Origin: Alitta virens
Taxonomy: Eukaryota; Annelida; Polychaeta; Phyllodocida; Nereididae
Length of the DNA: 64,000 nucleotides
Reading direction: 5' to 3'
Assembly: GCA_932294295.1 (NCBI GenBank)
Contig: OW028576.1
Location: forward strand, 42,820,247 to 42,884,246
The notes beneath the pieces are model-generated. The model ran no database searches and was not told the origin of the DNA. It saw nothing but the letters and a program-made list of their open reading frames with translations. Made by a program: the position numbers and the translations under genes. Below, piece by piece: positions 44,401 to 55,372 of the stretch (the stretch's first letter is position 1; each line of letters begins with the position of its first letter).

Positions 44401-45711
44401 AAAGAGCAGCTACCCACCAGCCGTGTGCTAGTAGGCGAGGTAGTTGTGTACCCCTGGATCGTAATACTATACAATTGAATGTGATGAAGTTAGAAGCTTT
44501 GTCGATAGCAATGGTGTTGTGAATTTTAAAATGTCAAAGGAGCAAGAAAGCTTTCTCCAATTGTTTCTCCTTCTTTCATAATAATGAAAAGGCTGGTAAA
44601 AAAATTACATGGAGCAACCCAGTCAACAGTTTTTGTTTATAATTAGCAATTTTATAATCATTAGTTGCATAATAATCTATATAATTTAGACTTTGACTGC
44701 CATCTGAAGCTTATTATATATATTATTTCCTTGATTTTATGTAATTAATACACCAGTAAAGTGTTTGGTAATGAATATATATATAAATAACAAACTTAAA
44801 AGTCATAGATTTAATGTAAATCAGCAACACAACCTTCAGTGCAACTAAAAGTAATCAATGTGCAAAAAATATTTTGACTTATGAAAGCATGAAACTGGGT
44901 GTGTTGAGTATCATTCCATACTAAATAAACCTTTAAGATTTGTATTTATTTGTATTTAACCATTATTTATTTAGATACAAACCTTGAAGGTTTATTTTTT
45001 ATGAAATTATGCCCAACATCTTTATATATGGCATAACATAGTTGCTGAATTTCATATACATTCCTTAGGAAGCATTGTTGTAGCCCATTTATGACTATTT
45101 TAGACAAATGGTGTAGATTAGTTAAGGGAACATGCTATGGTATGAATAATTCTAGCAAACTGATACAGACAAAATGAAATGGCAGGAAAAGGATAAACAA
45201 TACTTTTGATGCTCAATTGGCTTTAATCTGAACAGAACGGATTGCTGTTAATATTTTCACATTTGTCAGAATATAATGAACAAATGGAGAAGTCCAAGAG
45301 TTAAAAAAACAGTACATCTTGGACTCTAATTATCGTTGCATAACAGGCTATGTAGGCCAAGTGGCAATCATTTTGGTTAATCACACACACTATATAAACA
45401 TTCAGTAAAATTTTTTTCAATTTTTTAAAACAGCGGAGATATATCAGTGTGACTATCAAAGGCACCACAAGGCCATATAGAGTGTTACTGTATGAAATTT
45501 CATTAGGGTAATTGCATTATTGTTAGAATTCTGCTCTGGAAACGAAAGTGTAACGCTGCTCTCCTGCCTTTCGGGCGGACACTAATGATGCCTGTGTGTT
45601 ATGTGGCATTTGCTGAGGGTTTTGCTGCAGCGCAGCCTATGTTTAAAATTAGTAGCTCTTACATGGGACTACTTCATTATTCCTTTTTTTTAAAACACAC
45701 TTGTTTTCCAG
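41449..45711. other. Long intron 1 of Ig unit 1: repeat debris, no gene seen
   Basis: Contains a repeat at 42410-42500 that recurs inverted at 45410-45510, a ~107-bp direct repeat (43864-43971 and 44363-44470), an antisense tRNA-like stretch near 44320 (GATTCGAACC) and (TAC)n at 44243-44262. Confidence 0.55.
43864..44470. repeat. Direct repeat pair ~498 bp apart
   Basis: 43864-43971 and 44363-44470 match over ~107 bases, with 'gtgctagtaggc-aggtagttg' and 'ccctggatcgtaatactat' nearly identical. Sequence between them includes tRNA-like antisense segments, suggesting a composite element. Confidence 0.65.
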
Positions 45712-45787
45712 GGTCTTTTAGCAGGGCACATTTTACAGAGAATCCCCACAACCTATTTGCAATTTGTGATACAAAAATTCAGTTGAA
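45712..45787 (+). pseudogene. Stub of an older Ig exon 2
   Basis: After a good acceptor (TTTTCCAG) the sequence reads GSFSRAHFTENPHNLFAICD, clearly homologous to the start of the functional exon 2 (GSLSSAQFTVRPRNFIAIRD). Similarity stops after ATTCAGTT and a stop follows. It is a truncated 5' part only. Confidence 0.8.
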
Positions 45788-45809
45788 TATTTAAAACTGA
45801 TTAAGATAT

Positions 45810-46855
45810 CTACTTTCTGGGATTTTTAACCGCTTACAGAAACCACTCACATGGAACTTATTTTGAAGCTTTCTTTAAATATTTTGTCTAGATAGAATTT
45901 GATATAATTGTTCCCACGTAATCCATTATACCAAGCAAACACCTTTATATTATATTTGTCTAAAAAATAAAGACTGTTTATACATGTATTGTAAAATTTT
46001 TATAACTTGATAAAGATTGTTTTTATTGTAATTTAATCTTTTTTCTTTTTTTTTCAGGATCTCTTAGTTCTGCACAATTTACAGTGAGGCCCCGCAACTT
46101 TATCGCAATTCGTGATACAGAAATTCAGTTTACGTGTGAAAGTGCAGTTACATTAAATGGGTTAAATATAATCTGGGAACGCTCGGATGGAGTTGACAAT
46201 TTCGTGAGTATCGCCTATGATGAAACTGTTGAACCTGGGTTTGACAGATATAGTGTAGACTTTGAAGGAAGAACACCAACTCAAACATCAAAATCAGTAC
46301 TTACGCTCACCGGAGTATTGCCAGAGGATGCTGGGACATTTCATTGTCGCCTAGTAACAGGTTCTGCTTATGCGCAATTGGTTGTATTTGGTAAGTGAAT
46401 TTTTGCATTTAGAAATATTTATAACTGACCTTTCTTTTAATCGATTGCCATTATAACTAATTAGTGATTTATTTTCCAGATTCTGGTCCACAAGTCGAAA
46501 CCAACACCACAATGGATGAGGTCATCGAAAGGAGAGTTCATTGGATTATCATGTTTTGTTGGCTATAGATCAGCAATCAGTTGGGCACCAACGATTACTT
46601 GGCGGGAAAGAACTATTGGAGATTTATCTGTTATTGACCAATCGAGTCCAAATGAAGCTCGATCCGTTTATGCATCTGTAACAGAAAGAGATCATACTGG
46701 GCGACTGTTTGAATGTGGTGCGGAATTCGGAACGATCCCGGAGGAGAATATTCCTACTGGGATAAGAGATGACCATGACACGGATCCACCAGTCTACACC
46801 TTTTCAAGTGGCTCCCTAGGCCTAACTGTAGTGTGTAAGTATCTCGAAGTCCTTT
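45810..46855. repeat. ~1-kb segment homologous to 57,045-58,075 of Ig unit 3
   Basis: Intron 1 end, exon 2, intron 2 and exon 3 are closely similar to unit 3, including intron sequence around both exons, while flanking parts (exon 1, exon 4) are much more diverged. Confidence 0.75.
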
Positions 46856-46872
46856 AGTGTGATAGGATAAAT

Positions 46873-46965
46873 TCCAAGAGAATATTCCTGATTTAATAAG
46901 AGACAACCATGACATGGAGTGTATGGCTTTTCAACGGGCACCCTATAAGTTTTCAACATCCTCGT
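46873..46965 (+). pseudogene. Stub of an older Ig exon 3 (3' end)
   Basis: 'gagaatattcctgatttaat' followed by 'agagacaaccatgacatgg' and 'cttttcaacgggcaccctat' repeats the end of exon 3 (positions 46742-46830) in degraded form, ~40 bases after the live donor. It lacks a donor and has deletions. Confidence 0.75.
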
Positions 46966-47751
46966 GGTATAGAATTAAAAAATTAAGGTTTTTCGTACAT
47001 AACAATTATGACTGAAAGGCGAGGAGTTGCAGTTGCGTAAGTAACCTCCAATTTTCTGACTGATGCAAAAATGTCTCTGTACCAGAGTATAATGTCTCCT
47101 ATCTTTCCAAATCGAATTTGTTGTACACAAACAGCAGAATAACAATATACTTATTGCTAACATTTCTGTCTATTTTATGCCTCATTAAGAGAAAAAAAGG
47201 GGGAAACTCATGTTTTTTTTTTATGTTGTTGTTTTTTTCCAATTCATATGTTGAGTGTTAACTGTTTGATTTTAGTTCCAACTGAGAATCTTCAACTTAT
47301 GGATCCAAAAGAAGTTTACAATCCTGGGGAAAGATTGATAATTTCTGCAAGCGGTCGGCCAGGACCTTCTTATTCATGGCAAAACTTGTTGAACAACTCT
47401 ACAGTTGATGGAAATATTCTCGTTGTTACTGAAGAAATGGAAGGGTTCCAAAACTGGGCTTATGTGGCTTACAATATGATTCGTGGAGAAATATATGAGA
47501 TTAGAAATTCACACGGCTTCATTGTTGAAAGTAAGAATCAGTTTTTGTGACATTTACTGAAAATAGACACTAGTTCCAGAAGGTCCTACGGAAGTAGCTG
47601 CCAATCCTCTAACTGAAGGTGAAGGGGCCCAGCCAGAAATATTGTAGGGGGCTTTGATAGTAGAAGTAGCCCCTGCTATCTTTGCTGACTAGTTTACAAT
47701 TTTAAAGTGCAAAACCAAAATGCTTTACAATTGACAAAAGGATTAATTATA

Positions 47752-49053
47752 CACGGATGGACTTAACAAAATTATAACCAAGATATGATCGATATTTTAA
47801 CACATAACTATGCAATAAAAATAATCTCCTTGTCCTTGCTAGAAGACCTTTCTAAACTCCAGTGCAACAATAATCCACTGGATTTGACCTTGGTTGTGTC
47901 TGTCGCAACAAATTTTGAGAAATTGTATGCAATGTTGTATGCCATCAATGATCATCAATGCAACCTTTTTATTGGCCTTGAAATATTCCTTAAAAACACC
48001 TGTTCTGGTTTAGCAGTGGCACCACCACACGCTATGCATGTTTGTCTCAAATTCAGAGAGAACAAGCTTTGGAGTCAGCCAGCCAAGCAGCTGCATCACC
48101 ACTTTTGACACGCTACAGGGAGACAGGGTCCACAAATGGGTCGGTTTCGGCCCTGCATCCAGACAGCAGCTGAAAACCCTGGACGACATCGACCAAGATA
48201 AACAGAAGAACAGTCAGTCACCGACTTGCAGAGCAAGGAATTCCAGCCCACAGGGCATTTGTTGGAGTTCAATTGAATGCCCGTTGCACTACTCGACTTC
48301 ATTGGGGCCAACAGCACTGCAATAGGCCTTATCACTACTGGCGAAATGCGATGTTAAGTGATGAGTCCAGGTTCCATCACAATGGTCGCAAATGAGTCTA
48401 CAGGCGTCGTGGGGAGAGGTATGCTGCACCATGCATCGCCCAGACCGATCACTTTAGAGGAGGATCCATTACTGTGTGGGATGTCATTCGCTTTGTTTGG
48501 CACTCAGAACTTGTCATCATTGAGGGCGATCTTAATCCTGAGCACCACAGGCAGGAGATCTTGACGCAACATGTCCTGCGGTAAATTGAAGCTCATCCTG
48601 AAGTCACTTTCATGCAGGACAATGCATGGCCTCATGTTGCCTGAGTCAACCTGCAACTCCTTGCCGATGAACATGTTAAAGTGTTAGAGTGGCCATTCTC
48701 GTCCCCAGACTTGCATAGCAGCAAACATGTCTGGGACCTCCTGGATCAGCGAGTATGGCAGAGGAAACCAGCTCCAAGGTCAAGAGCAGAACTGCGGCCA
48801 GCTTTGCAGCAGGAATGGGATGCCATCCCCCAGAGGCAGCTGAATGAGATGGTCCTCTCCATGCCACGGAGACTGGCATTACTTCATGCTCGCGGTGGTC
48901 ACACCGAATACTGACGTTTGCCAGCTGATGGTGTTGGCTTTTTGTTGAGTAACCAACTATATTCAATTTTTAAATTTACACCAATAAAACAGCCTTCTAT
49001 TCAAGCCTTGTCTGCACATTTTCTGGATAAAAGTTTTTTAAAGTCCATCAGTG
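47752..49053 (+). mobile_element. Tc1/mariner-like transposon, 1,302 bp, degenerate
   Basis: Ends CACGGATGGACTT and AAGTCCATCAGTG are inverted repeats (one mismatch), flanked on both sides by TA (47750-47751, 49054-49055), the Tc1/mariner target. The interior reads in broken frames as a Tc1-type transposase: RETGSTNG region, AMLSDESRFHHNG (first catalytic Asp), TFMQDNAWPHVA (second Asp) and EWPFSSPDLHSSKHVWDLL, where the catalytic Glu of the usual PIEH motif is replaced (SSKH). Several in-frame stops and shifts. It is non-autonomous and lies in intron 4 of Ig unit 1. Confidence 0.88.
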
Positions 49054-49559
49054 TATCATTTTGAATGATCCAATACAGCATTTGTAGTAAAAAAAAATGT
49101 CAGTCATACGAAATACAAGTAAGACTTGCAGTGCCAACTGATACTTCTATGCGTTCAATTTCAGATCCTACAACCACAACCACTACAGTTACACCACCCT
49201 CTACTCCTGGAACTGGAGCTCCAGGTGGTATATTTATACTACCATACTAGTAACATACAATGAGTATATTTTGATGAAGTATATATTTGTGGCGAGTTAT
49301 TTTTGCTGCCAGATAGCTCCAGCTGTATTTATCTCGTAAATAGATAGATTCTGCTTTTGACATATTGGAGAATGCGTGCAATTACCTCACCTCTCTGCCC
49401 TTGGGTGGAGCAGATGCTGGGTAATAGTTTGCAACTCAACAGTTTTAGCACAATCAGCGAAAACTATTTTCTAAAATACAATGAGATCAAAATTTCAAAA
49501 TTAGGGCAGATCATTGCACTTAATAACCAATAATGTTTCACAAAGATTCTCAGCTGGTA

Positions 49560-49746
49560 TACCCTTTCTAAGGTTACACTATACTTTACCTAAAGAACTC
49601 TGACTTTTTCTGTGCTACAGACTGGAACAGCCTCTGAAATAATGTCAATCTTCTAGTCTTGTGTTTTTAAAAGAAACAGATTAATTTTATGATACCCTTT
49701 TCAAATAAAAGCTTTTTGACTTTGACTTGACTTTGACTTTACTACA
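49560..49746 (+). mobile_element. Possible LINE 3' end with (TTGACT)n tail
   Basis: AATAAAAG at 49705 followed by 'ctttttgactttgacttgactttgac', the same kind of tail as the LINE ending at 56,346 (TTGACTTGACTTGAC). It sits directly before the V exon of Ig unit 2 and may have displaced the original 5' part. Confidence 0.45.
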
Positions 49747-49781
49747 GGCCCTATTCTTATTAATTACATTTTTGTCTTCAG

Positions 49782-52298
49782 AGTGGCCGCGCAATGTAGC
49801 AGCTGTATGGGATACAGAAATTCAGTTTACGTGTGAATCTGAAGTTACGTCGATTCAACTAAATATACTCTGGCTACGATCAGATGGTTTTGAAAATTTT
49901 GAGAGAATTGCCCTTGACAATATCATTGAAAATGGTTTTGACAGATATAGCGTTGTCTATGAAGGAAGAACATCATCTGCAACATCACGATCAGTACTGA
50001 CCCTCACTGGAGTTTTGCCAGAAGATGGAGGGACATTTCTTTGCCGCATAGTGACTGGTGAAGGTTACGCTCAGCTGATTGTGCTTGGTAAGCTATGGAG
50101 AGAATGATATCAATGTATAAGCAATTGTGTAAATTAATAATAAATAGTCCCTATTCACACCTCAGCCGTTTGGATCAGTCTAGTTAAAAATGTTGCAATT
50201 ATCATCAAACGTTGGAAGATTTCGGCAACCTAGAATGCTGCCTTGAATTTGCCATTACCTGATTGAGTTAGTTAGCAATACAATTTCTTTCAGCTTCTGA
50301 TCCACAAGTCGAAGCCAACACCACAATGGATGAAGTCATTGAAAGAGAGTTCATTGGACTGTCGTGTTTTGTTGGTTACACATCGGCGATCAGTTGGGCA
50401 CCAAAGATAACTTGGCGAGAAAGAACAATTGGAGCTTTACCAGTTATTGACCAATCTAGACCGAATGAAGCTCGTTACATTTATGCATCTGCAACAGACA
50501 GGGATCATACTGGGCAACACTTTGAATGTGGTGCAGAATTTGGATCTATTCCAGAGGAGAATATTCCTGAATCAATAAGGGACAACCATGATATGGTTCC
50601 ACCGATATATACCTTTGTGAGCATTACCGTAAATCTCACTGTTTTGTGTAAGTTTTTGATACATTTTGTTTCATTACAAAAATACTACATTATAGTACAA
50701 TTAGTACATATACAGGGTGCGGCCTAAAAACAGAAGTCAGATTTCTGTCTGCCTGCATGGTGTCTCTAGTACGTTAAAAAATAAGATATTTCCTAGTTAC
50801 TACACCTCTGAAGCTACAGAAAATATAGTATTTGCACAGAATCCTCCTTCAGTGTTTTTTATACGTGCATATATGGTATTATGATAAGAAGGTTGGTTCC
50901 AGTTTTGATCCAGCAAGGTCATAAAATTTAAACAGAGAAACATAACGGCATTTCAGAGGGACTATTTGAATCTCCAACTTATCTGGAGATAATCGTATGA
51001 TTTTCAAGAGTATGGGTCAGTTAATTAGACAGAAAAGACAGAAAATGACCTGAATCCAAAATGGCACTCTTCACCTCAAAGGTGTCACTGCTCTACCTTC
51101 TTATTAAACATGAATCTATTTGCCCTATTTGTGGGCCACAGGACAAGACAGGTGTCTGTAACACATATGTATGATCAGTGACATAATCTAATGCTTGAAT
51201 TGCAAAAGCTGAGGTGAAATAGACCCGAAAGGTGTGATAAGTGTGCATGTGCTATATTTAGATCCATATTATCTATAATTCTTGAGGAAACAAGAAAATA
51301 TATATTCATAAAGATAATTTAGGACTATTATTACTTTTGTGTGTATGATTGCGCTGCATGCCATCACTGTCAATGGAGGTAATAACAAAAGAAGTAGCAG
51401 TACCTGCTGGTGCAAGTTTTTATGCAGCACCCTTTACATCAGTTTTACCACAGGCATTAGCTAGTTAGGCACTTCTTAAAATTTTGCAGTTATATACTAA
51501 TTTGTTTTAATGATTCCAGTTCCTGTAGAGAACCTAGAGCTTCCAAATCAAAAGGAGGTTTACATTCCAGGAGAAAGTCTTGCGATTACAGCCAACGGTC
51601 GGCCAGGACCTTCTTTTTCATGGCGAAACTTAATGGACAACTCCATAGTTGATGGAAATATTCTCTTTGTTACTGAAGAAATGGAAGGGATCCAAAACTG
51701 GGCTTATGCAGCTCAAAATACGATTCGTGGACAAAAATATCTGATTGTCGATTCACACAGCTTCATTGTTGAAGGTACATGTCAATTGGGAGGAAAAGTA
51801 TCACCAGAGGTCAGCACCACCAAACCAGATACCATTGTTTGATGACGTCATCTATTCAGTGATGTCATTCTTGTGTACATCAAATGATGATGTCATCTAT
51901 TAAGTGATGTCATTCTTGTGTACATCAAATGATGATGTCATCTATTCAGTGATGTCATTCTTGTGTACATTAAATGATGACATCTAATTGTGCTTTCTGC
52001 TTTGGTGGCAGTGCTGCCCTCTGGTAGTTTTTCCCTTTATCTGTTTTGCTGCCAGTGCCCTTTGATCCTTTCCCCCATTTTGTAATCAGAGGGGCACTGT
52101 TTTCTGGGAATATTTTGTTGCTTATGTGCTAGAAAAATAATTTGTAAACTATAGCAGTAGAAATGTAGATTATGTTATATTTTTGTAATATATTGATCAG
52201 CATTCACAAGGTTTAAGTTTTATCAGTCAGTTATTTTATTCTTTACAGGAATTCCCGAAAAGCACTCCAGTTATAAGAAAAAATCCAAGCTACCCTGA
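49782..52298 (+). CDS. Ig unit 2: three-Ig-domain protein, no signal exon seen, with terminal exon
   Basis: Exons 49782-50087 (V-like Ig), 50294-50647 (second Ig, 354 nt, intact), 51520-51774 (third Ig-like, 255 nt) and 52249-52298 (terminal exon). All junctions are phase 1 and open. Domain 1 shows WDTEIQFTCES ... EDGGTFLCR. Domain 2 shows LSCFVGY ... FECGAEFGS. Domain 3 has NGRPGPSFSW but no canonical Cys. The terminal exon encodes a short basic tail (IPEKHSSYKKKSKLP, then TGA), with AATAAA signals at ~52370-52395. If exon 3 of the unit is not spliced, translation stops at 51842. There is no transmembrane segment, so the product would be soluble. The start is unknown: an open frame upstream begins with TTG, not ATG. 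It may be the 3' half of a six-Ig gene begun by unit 1. Confidence 0.68.
51841..51985. repeat. 45-bp minisatellite, ~3 copies, in last intron of Ig unit 2
   Basis: Unit 'gatgatgtcatctattcagt' plus 'gatgtcattcttgtgtacatcaaat', three copies and a partial fourth. The first copy carries TGACGTCA, a palindromic CRE/ATF-type octamer; later copies read TGATGTCA. Confidence 0.9.
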
Positions 52299-53799
52299 TC
52301 GGCAGCTGAAACAAGAACTTCATCTACATGTTATGCAATTCTTGTCTGTGCAATTAGTGTGTAGGTCCTAAATAAATAAATGATCAAATAAAAAATCAGA
52401 CAAGCTAATTTATTAAATGACTACAATAACAACATCATCAATTTATTGATGGGCTAATAAAGTCTTATCTTCTTATCATATCTTATTTATTTATCTTATC
52501 TTATCTTACCTTACCTCTTGAAGTGTCTTGTTTTATTGTTTTATTGTCTTGTCTAAATTTACAATTAAAAGCACTCGGCTAGGGAGCATCATTCTTTAGC
52601 CCAACTGGTACTGGTGTTTAACTAGCATTGTAAAGTATTTAATATATTAAACGTTTTAATAGTCCAAGGGACTGAAAGGAATATGGGAACATTACCAAGA
52701 CCACAGGGTCACATATATTCCTATATAGTTCTACATAGTCTTAATTCAGACCCTCAGGCCAAGTTGCAGACGAGTGTCTGAGGCGCAGAGGTAGGTCAAT
52801 CACAACGCACAATACAGCAGTTTTCGAGGGAGCTTCGCTGACTGGGATCATCAGAAAACATTTAGAAAGTTGAAAAGTTCCATTAGAAGAGGGTGAAACG
52901 ACAAGTCCAACATATGTGATGTCTAGGAGAATATGAAAATATTCAATTAGGGCCATTTAGGGTTCTGGGATAAACACGTTCCAAATCGGGGTAAAACTGA
53001 GGGTCCTAACGTTAATGACATAAACATTGCCTAATCGTCTTTGCTGTCTCCAAATGTTCTGAAGATTCAGTCAGCATGCCCCCTCGAAAACTGCTGTATT
53101 GCCCCTCCCCCCCCCCCCCAACTGGGATTCTTGCTTCCCCGAATAGTGGATTTTCATGGAAGCTTCTCTATATTTCCACCAGGTGGCTATGACAGAATAC
53201 TGCAATTCTATTGGCCTATAAAGTTCCTGCCCTTGGCTGTGATTGGCTGAAGCAAAGTGCATCCTAGCAGCAGTATTTTTAGTGCATTTTAATGTATATT
53301 TGACACCTTATCATTCAGTTGATTTTTGTTACTTTTCTGAGAAAGTTATATTTATTAAATAAGTCAGTGATTATCTTCTATGTCTGAAAAGCAAAACGAG
53401 TAATAAGGGGAGAGGAAGGACTTATGTCTTGCTGAACTCAGGGCTGCTCAGTGAAAAGACTCTATTCACCAAGACCCTCTCCTGCGTAAGGAGCTGATCC
53501 AGGGTCTTGCATAAAGCCAGAGTTTTACATAATGTTAAACATTAACAACCACAGTGCCCGTAAGAACTTTGTGAACTTAAGGCTGATTTTATAGAGTGCA
53601 TCGTATATATATTGATTTTTATTGATTAATTTGATTAAAATGTTTAACGGTAAATTTTGACTTTGTTGTCAGTTCCTGCTGATTCATATTGAACAGTGAT
53701 AGGTTATATCGGCGAACGATAATTTGTTAAAAAGGCATTTTTACTTGAAAGACGAACGTCATCAACACTTTTCTAAATTTTCAGTATAATAACCAAAAC
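52299..53799. other. No gene seen
   Basis: Spacer after Ig unit 2. It includes (TTATC)n at 52480-52510 and a poly-C run at 53110-53119. Short open frames show no recognisable features. Confidence 0.6.
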
Positions 53800-55372
53800 A
53801 TTGAAAATGTAGACTCTTACAAATATCCCGACCACATAATAAACAACCAGAAAATCACACATGGTGAGATGCCTGAATATCTTGTAACACCAGCCCAAAA
53901 AGCACTCTTTGCGCTTCAGGGTAAAATGAAGCCCTGCCTGGGCCATATCTCTCCTGCACTTGCTATTAAAATGTTTGACAGCTACATACTACCAATTCTA
54001 GAATACAACAGCATGATATGGGCCTGCAATCTAATTCCTGAAATGAAGAAATTACAACTGGGATACCTAAAAAACTTACTAAATGTAAGAAAACAAACAC
54101 CAACACTGGCTGTATATGCGGAAACAGGAAGATTCCCTCTTTTAATTAGACAAAAACTAAGTACAGTAAACTATTGGGCCAGACTTTCTTAATTACCAAA
54201 TTATGACATCCTGAATAAATGTTTAAAAATACAAGAAAAACTACACCTAAAGGGCCAGAACAACTGGTACAGTAAAGCAATGCATATCATCACAGATGCT
54301 AAGATAACAGATTGGCAATCTAAAGACCCGAACATGTTAGTAAACGAGATAAAACCAAATTTATACACTAATGAACAATCCAGAATTCTATGGAAATAAA
54401 TGACAGCGATAAACAACCTAAATTAAGAACCTACAAGCTATTTAAAACCACTTACTGTCTCGAACCTTATTTGACTTTAAATCTCCCTAAGAAAACATAC
54501 AATATAACATAGCTCGATTTAGAGTAAGCTCTCATTGCCTAAAAATTGAAATGGGTAGACATGAAACACCCAAATTACCATTAGAAGAAAGGAAATGTGA
54601 TAAATGTACTCCGATGAAATAGAAGATGAATTGCACTCTCTTCTAATATGTATCAAAAACATAACCCCAAGAACTACACTGTTTCTCAAAGCAGCTGATA
54701 TAATTGCTAACTTTGATAGTCTACAACAATAAAAAATTCCAGACATTAATGTCAGCTAAAGAACCAGAAATATTACATGCGTTGGGAAATTTTTTGAATC
54801 TCATGTAATGTATATTTTGTTCATACTGTGCCCCCCCCCCCCCCTCCCTGACCCGTCCTCCAACACCGGACACTGCAGAGTCCCAGGGTCAGCGCATCAC
54901 TGCTCTGGTGACTCATCAACTAGATTTTACACATTCCCAGGGTCAGTGCATCACTGCTCTGGTGATCTGCATCTTCCGCACCCTATCACAGACTGACAAT
55001 TAACAATCCGCTGTCGTAGTCCCAGAGGTCAGTGCAACACTGCTCTGGTGACTCCAGCACACTTGGACTCTCTCCTGAACTATTTCGCATAAAACAGTAT
55101 TATACTATGCTGTATGAACATATTATTTTCATAATCTTCATGTTTCAAATGTACATGTAAAAAGAGCAGGTTTTCGACTGTCTCTATAAAATGAAAGAAC
55201 TGGGACCGGACATAAATTTGTTAATAGTACTATATTCGCTCTTAGTTTTCTGTACATATTCTGTAGTCATTACCGTAGTATTTGTAGTGAATGTTTTTGT
55301 TGTTTTGACACATGTATCAACTCATGATATTGAGATTGTCAATAAAAATTGTATATATATATATATATATAG
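53800..55372 (+). mobile_element. 5'-truncated LINE, reverse-transcriptase C-terminal part and 3' UTR
   Basis: An open frame at 53869-54192 gives the thumb and C-terminal region of a non-LTR reverse transcriptase (SYILPILEYNSMIWA, KNLLNVRKQTPTLAVYAETG). Broken frames follow to ~54,800 (RFRVSSHCLKIEMGRHETPK; cysteine pair CDKC). The 3' UTR contains three copies of a ~35-bp motif (next entry) and ends with 'caataaaaattg' plus (TA)n at 55,372. Confidence 0.78.
54879..55060. repeat. Three-copy motif in LINE 3' UTR
   Basis: 'tcccagggtcag-gcatcac' plus 'tgctctggtgact' occurs at 54879, 54938 and 55018 with small differences. Each has an inverted core (CAGTG/CACTG-like) that may fold. Confidence 0.75.

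Larger units (their letters stand above)
41409..49224 (+). pseudogene. Ig unit 1: three-Ig-domain secreted/stalked protein, mosaic, with frameshift in exon 3
   Basis: Exons 41409-41448 (signal peptide, ICLIVFTLLSL), 46058-46390 (V-like Ig), 46480-46834 (second Ig), 47276-47530 (third Ig-like) and 49165-49224 (Thr/Pro stalk, PTTTTTTVTPP-like). All junctions are phase 1. Domain 1 has Cys/Trp/Cys (QFTCES, IIWERS, EDAGTFHC). Domain 2 has LSCFVG and LFECGAEF. Domain 3 has SGRPGPSYSW but Ala/Ser at both expected Cys positions. Exon 3 is 355 nt where units 2 and 3 have 354: an extra base near 46525-46535 shifts frame, so unit 1 is broken unless exon 3 (phase 1-1) is skipped or the base is a sequencing error. 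Intron 4 holds a Tc1-like element. Exon 5 has a weak donor (GTGGTA); reading through stops at 49250. It may instead splice into unit 2. Confidence 0.7.

Noticed and set aside
49727..49781. Signal-peptide-like start of Ig unit 2
   Set aside because: The hydrophobic frame begins at TTG within a LINE-type (TTGACT)n tail; no ATG. The acceptor TCTTCAG at 49781 fits the exon phase better.
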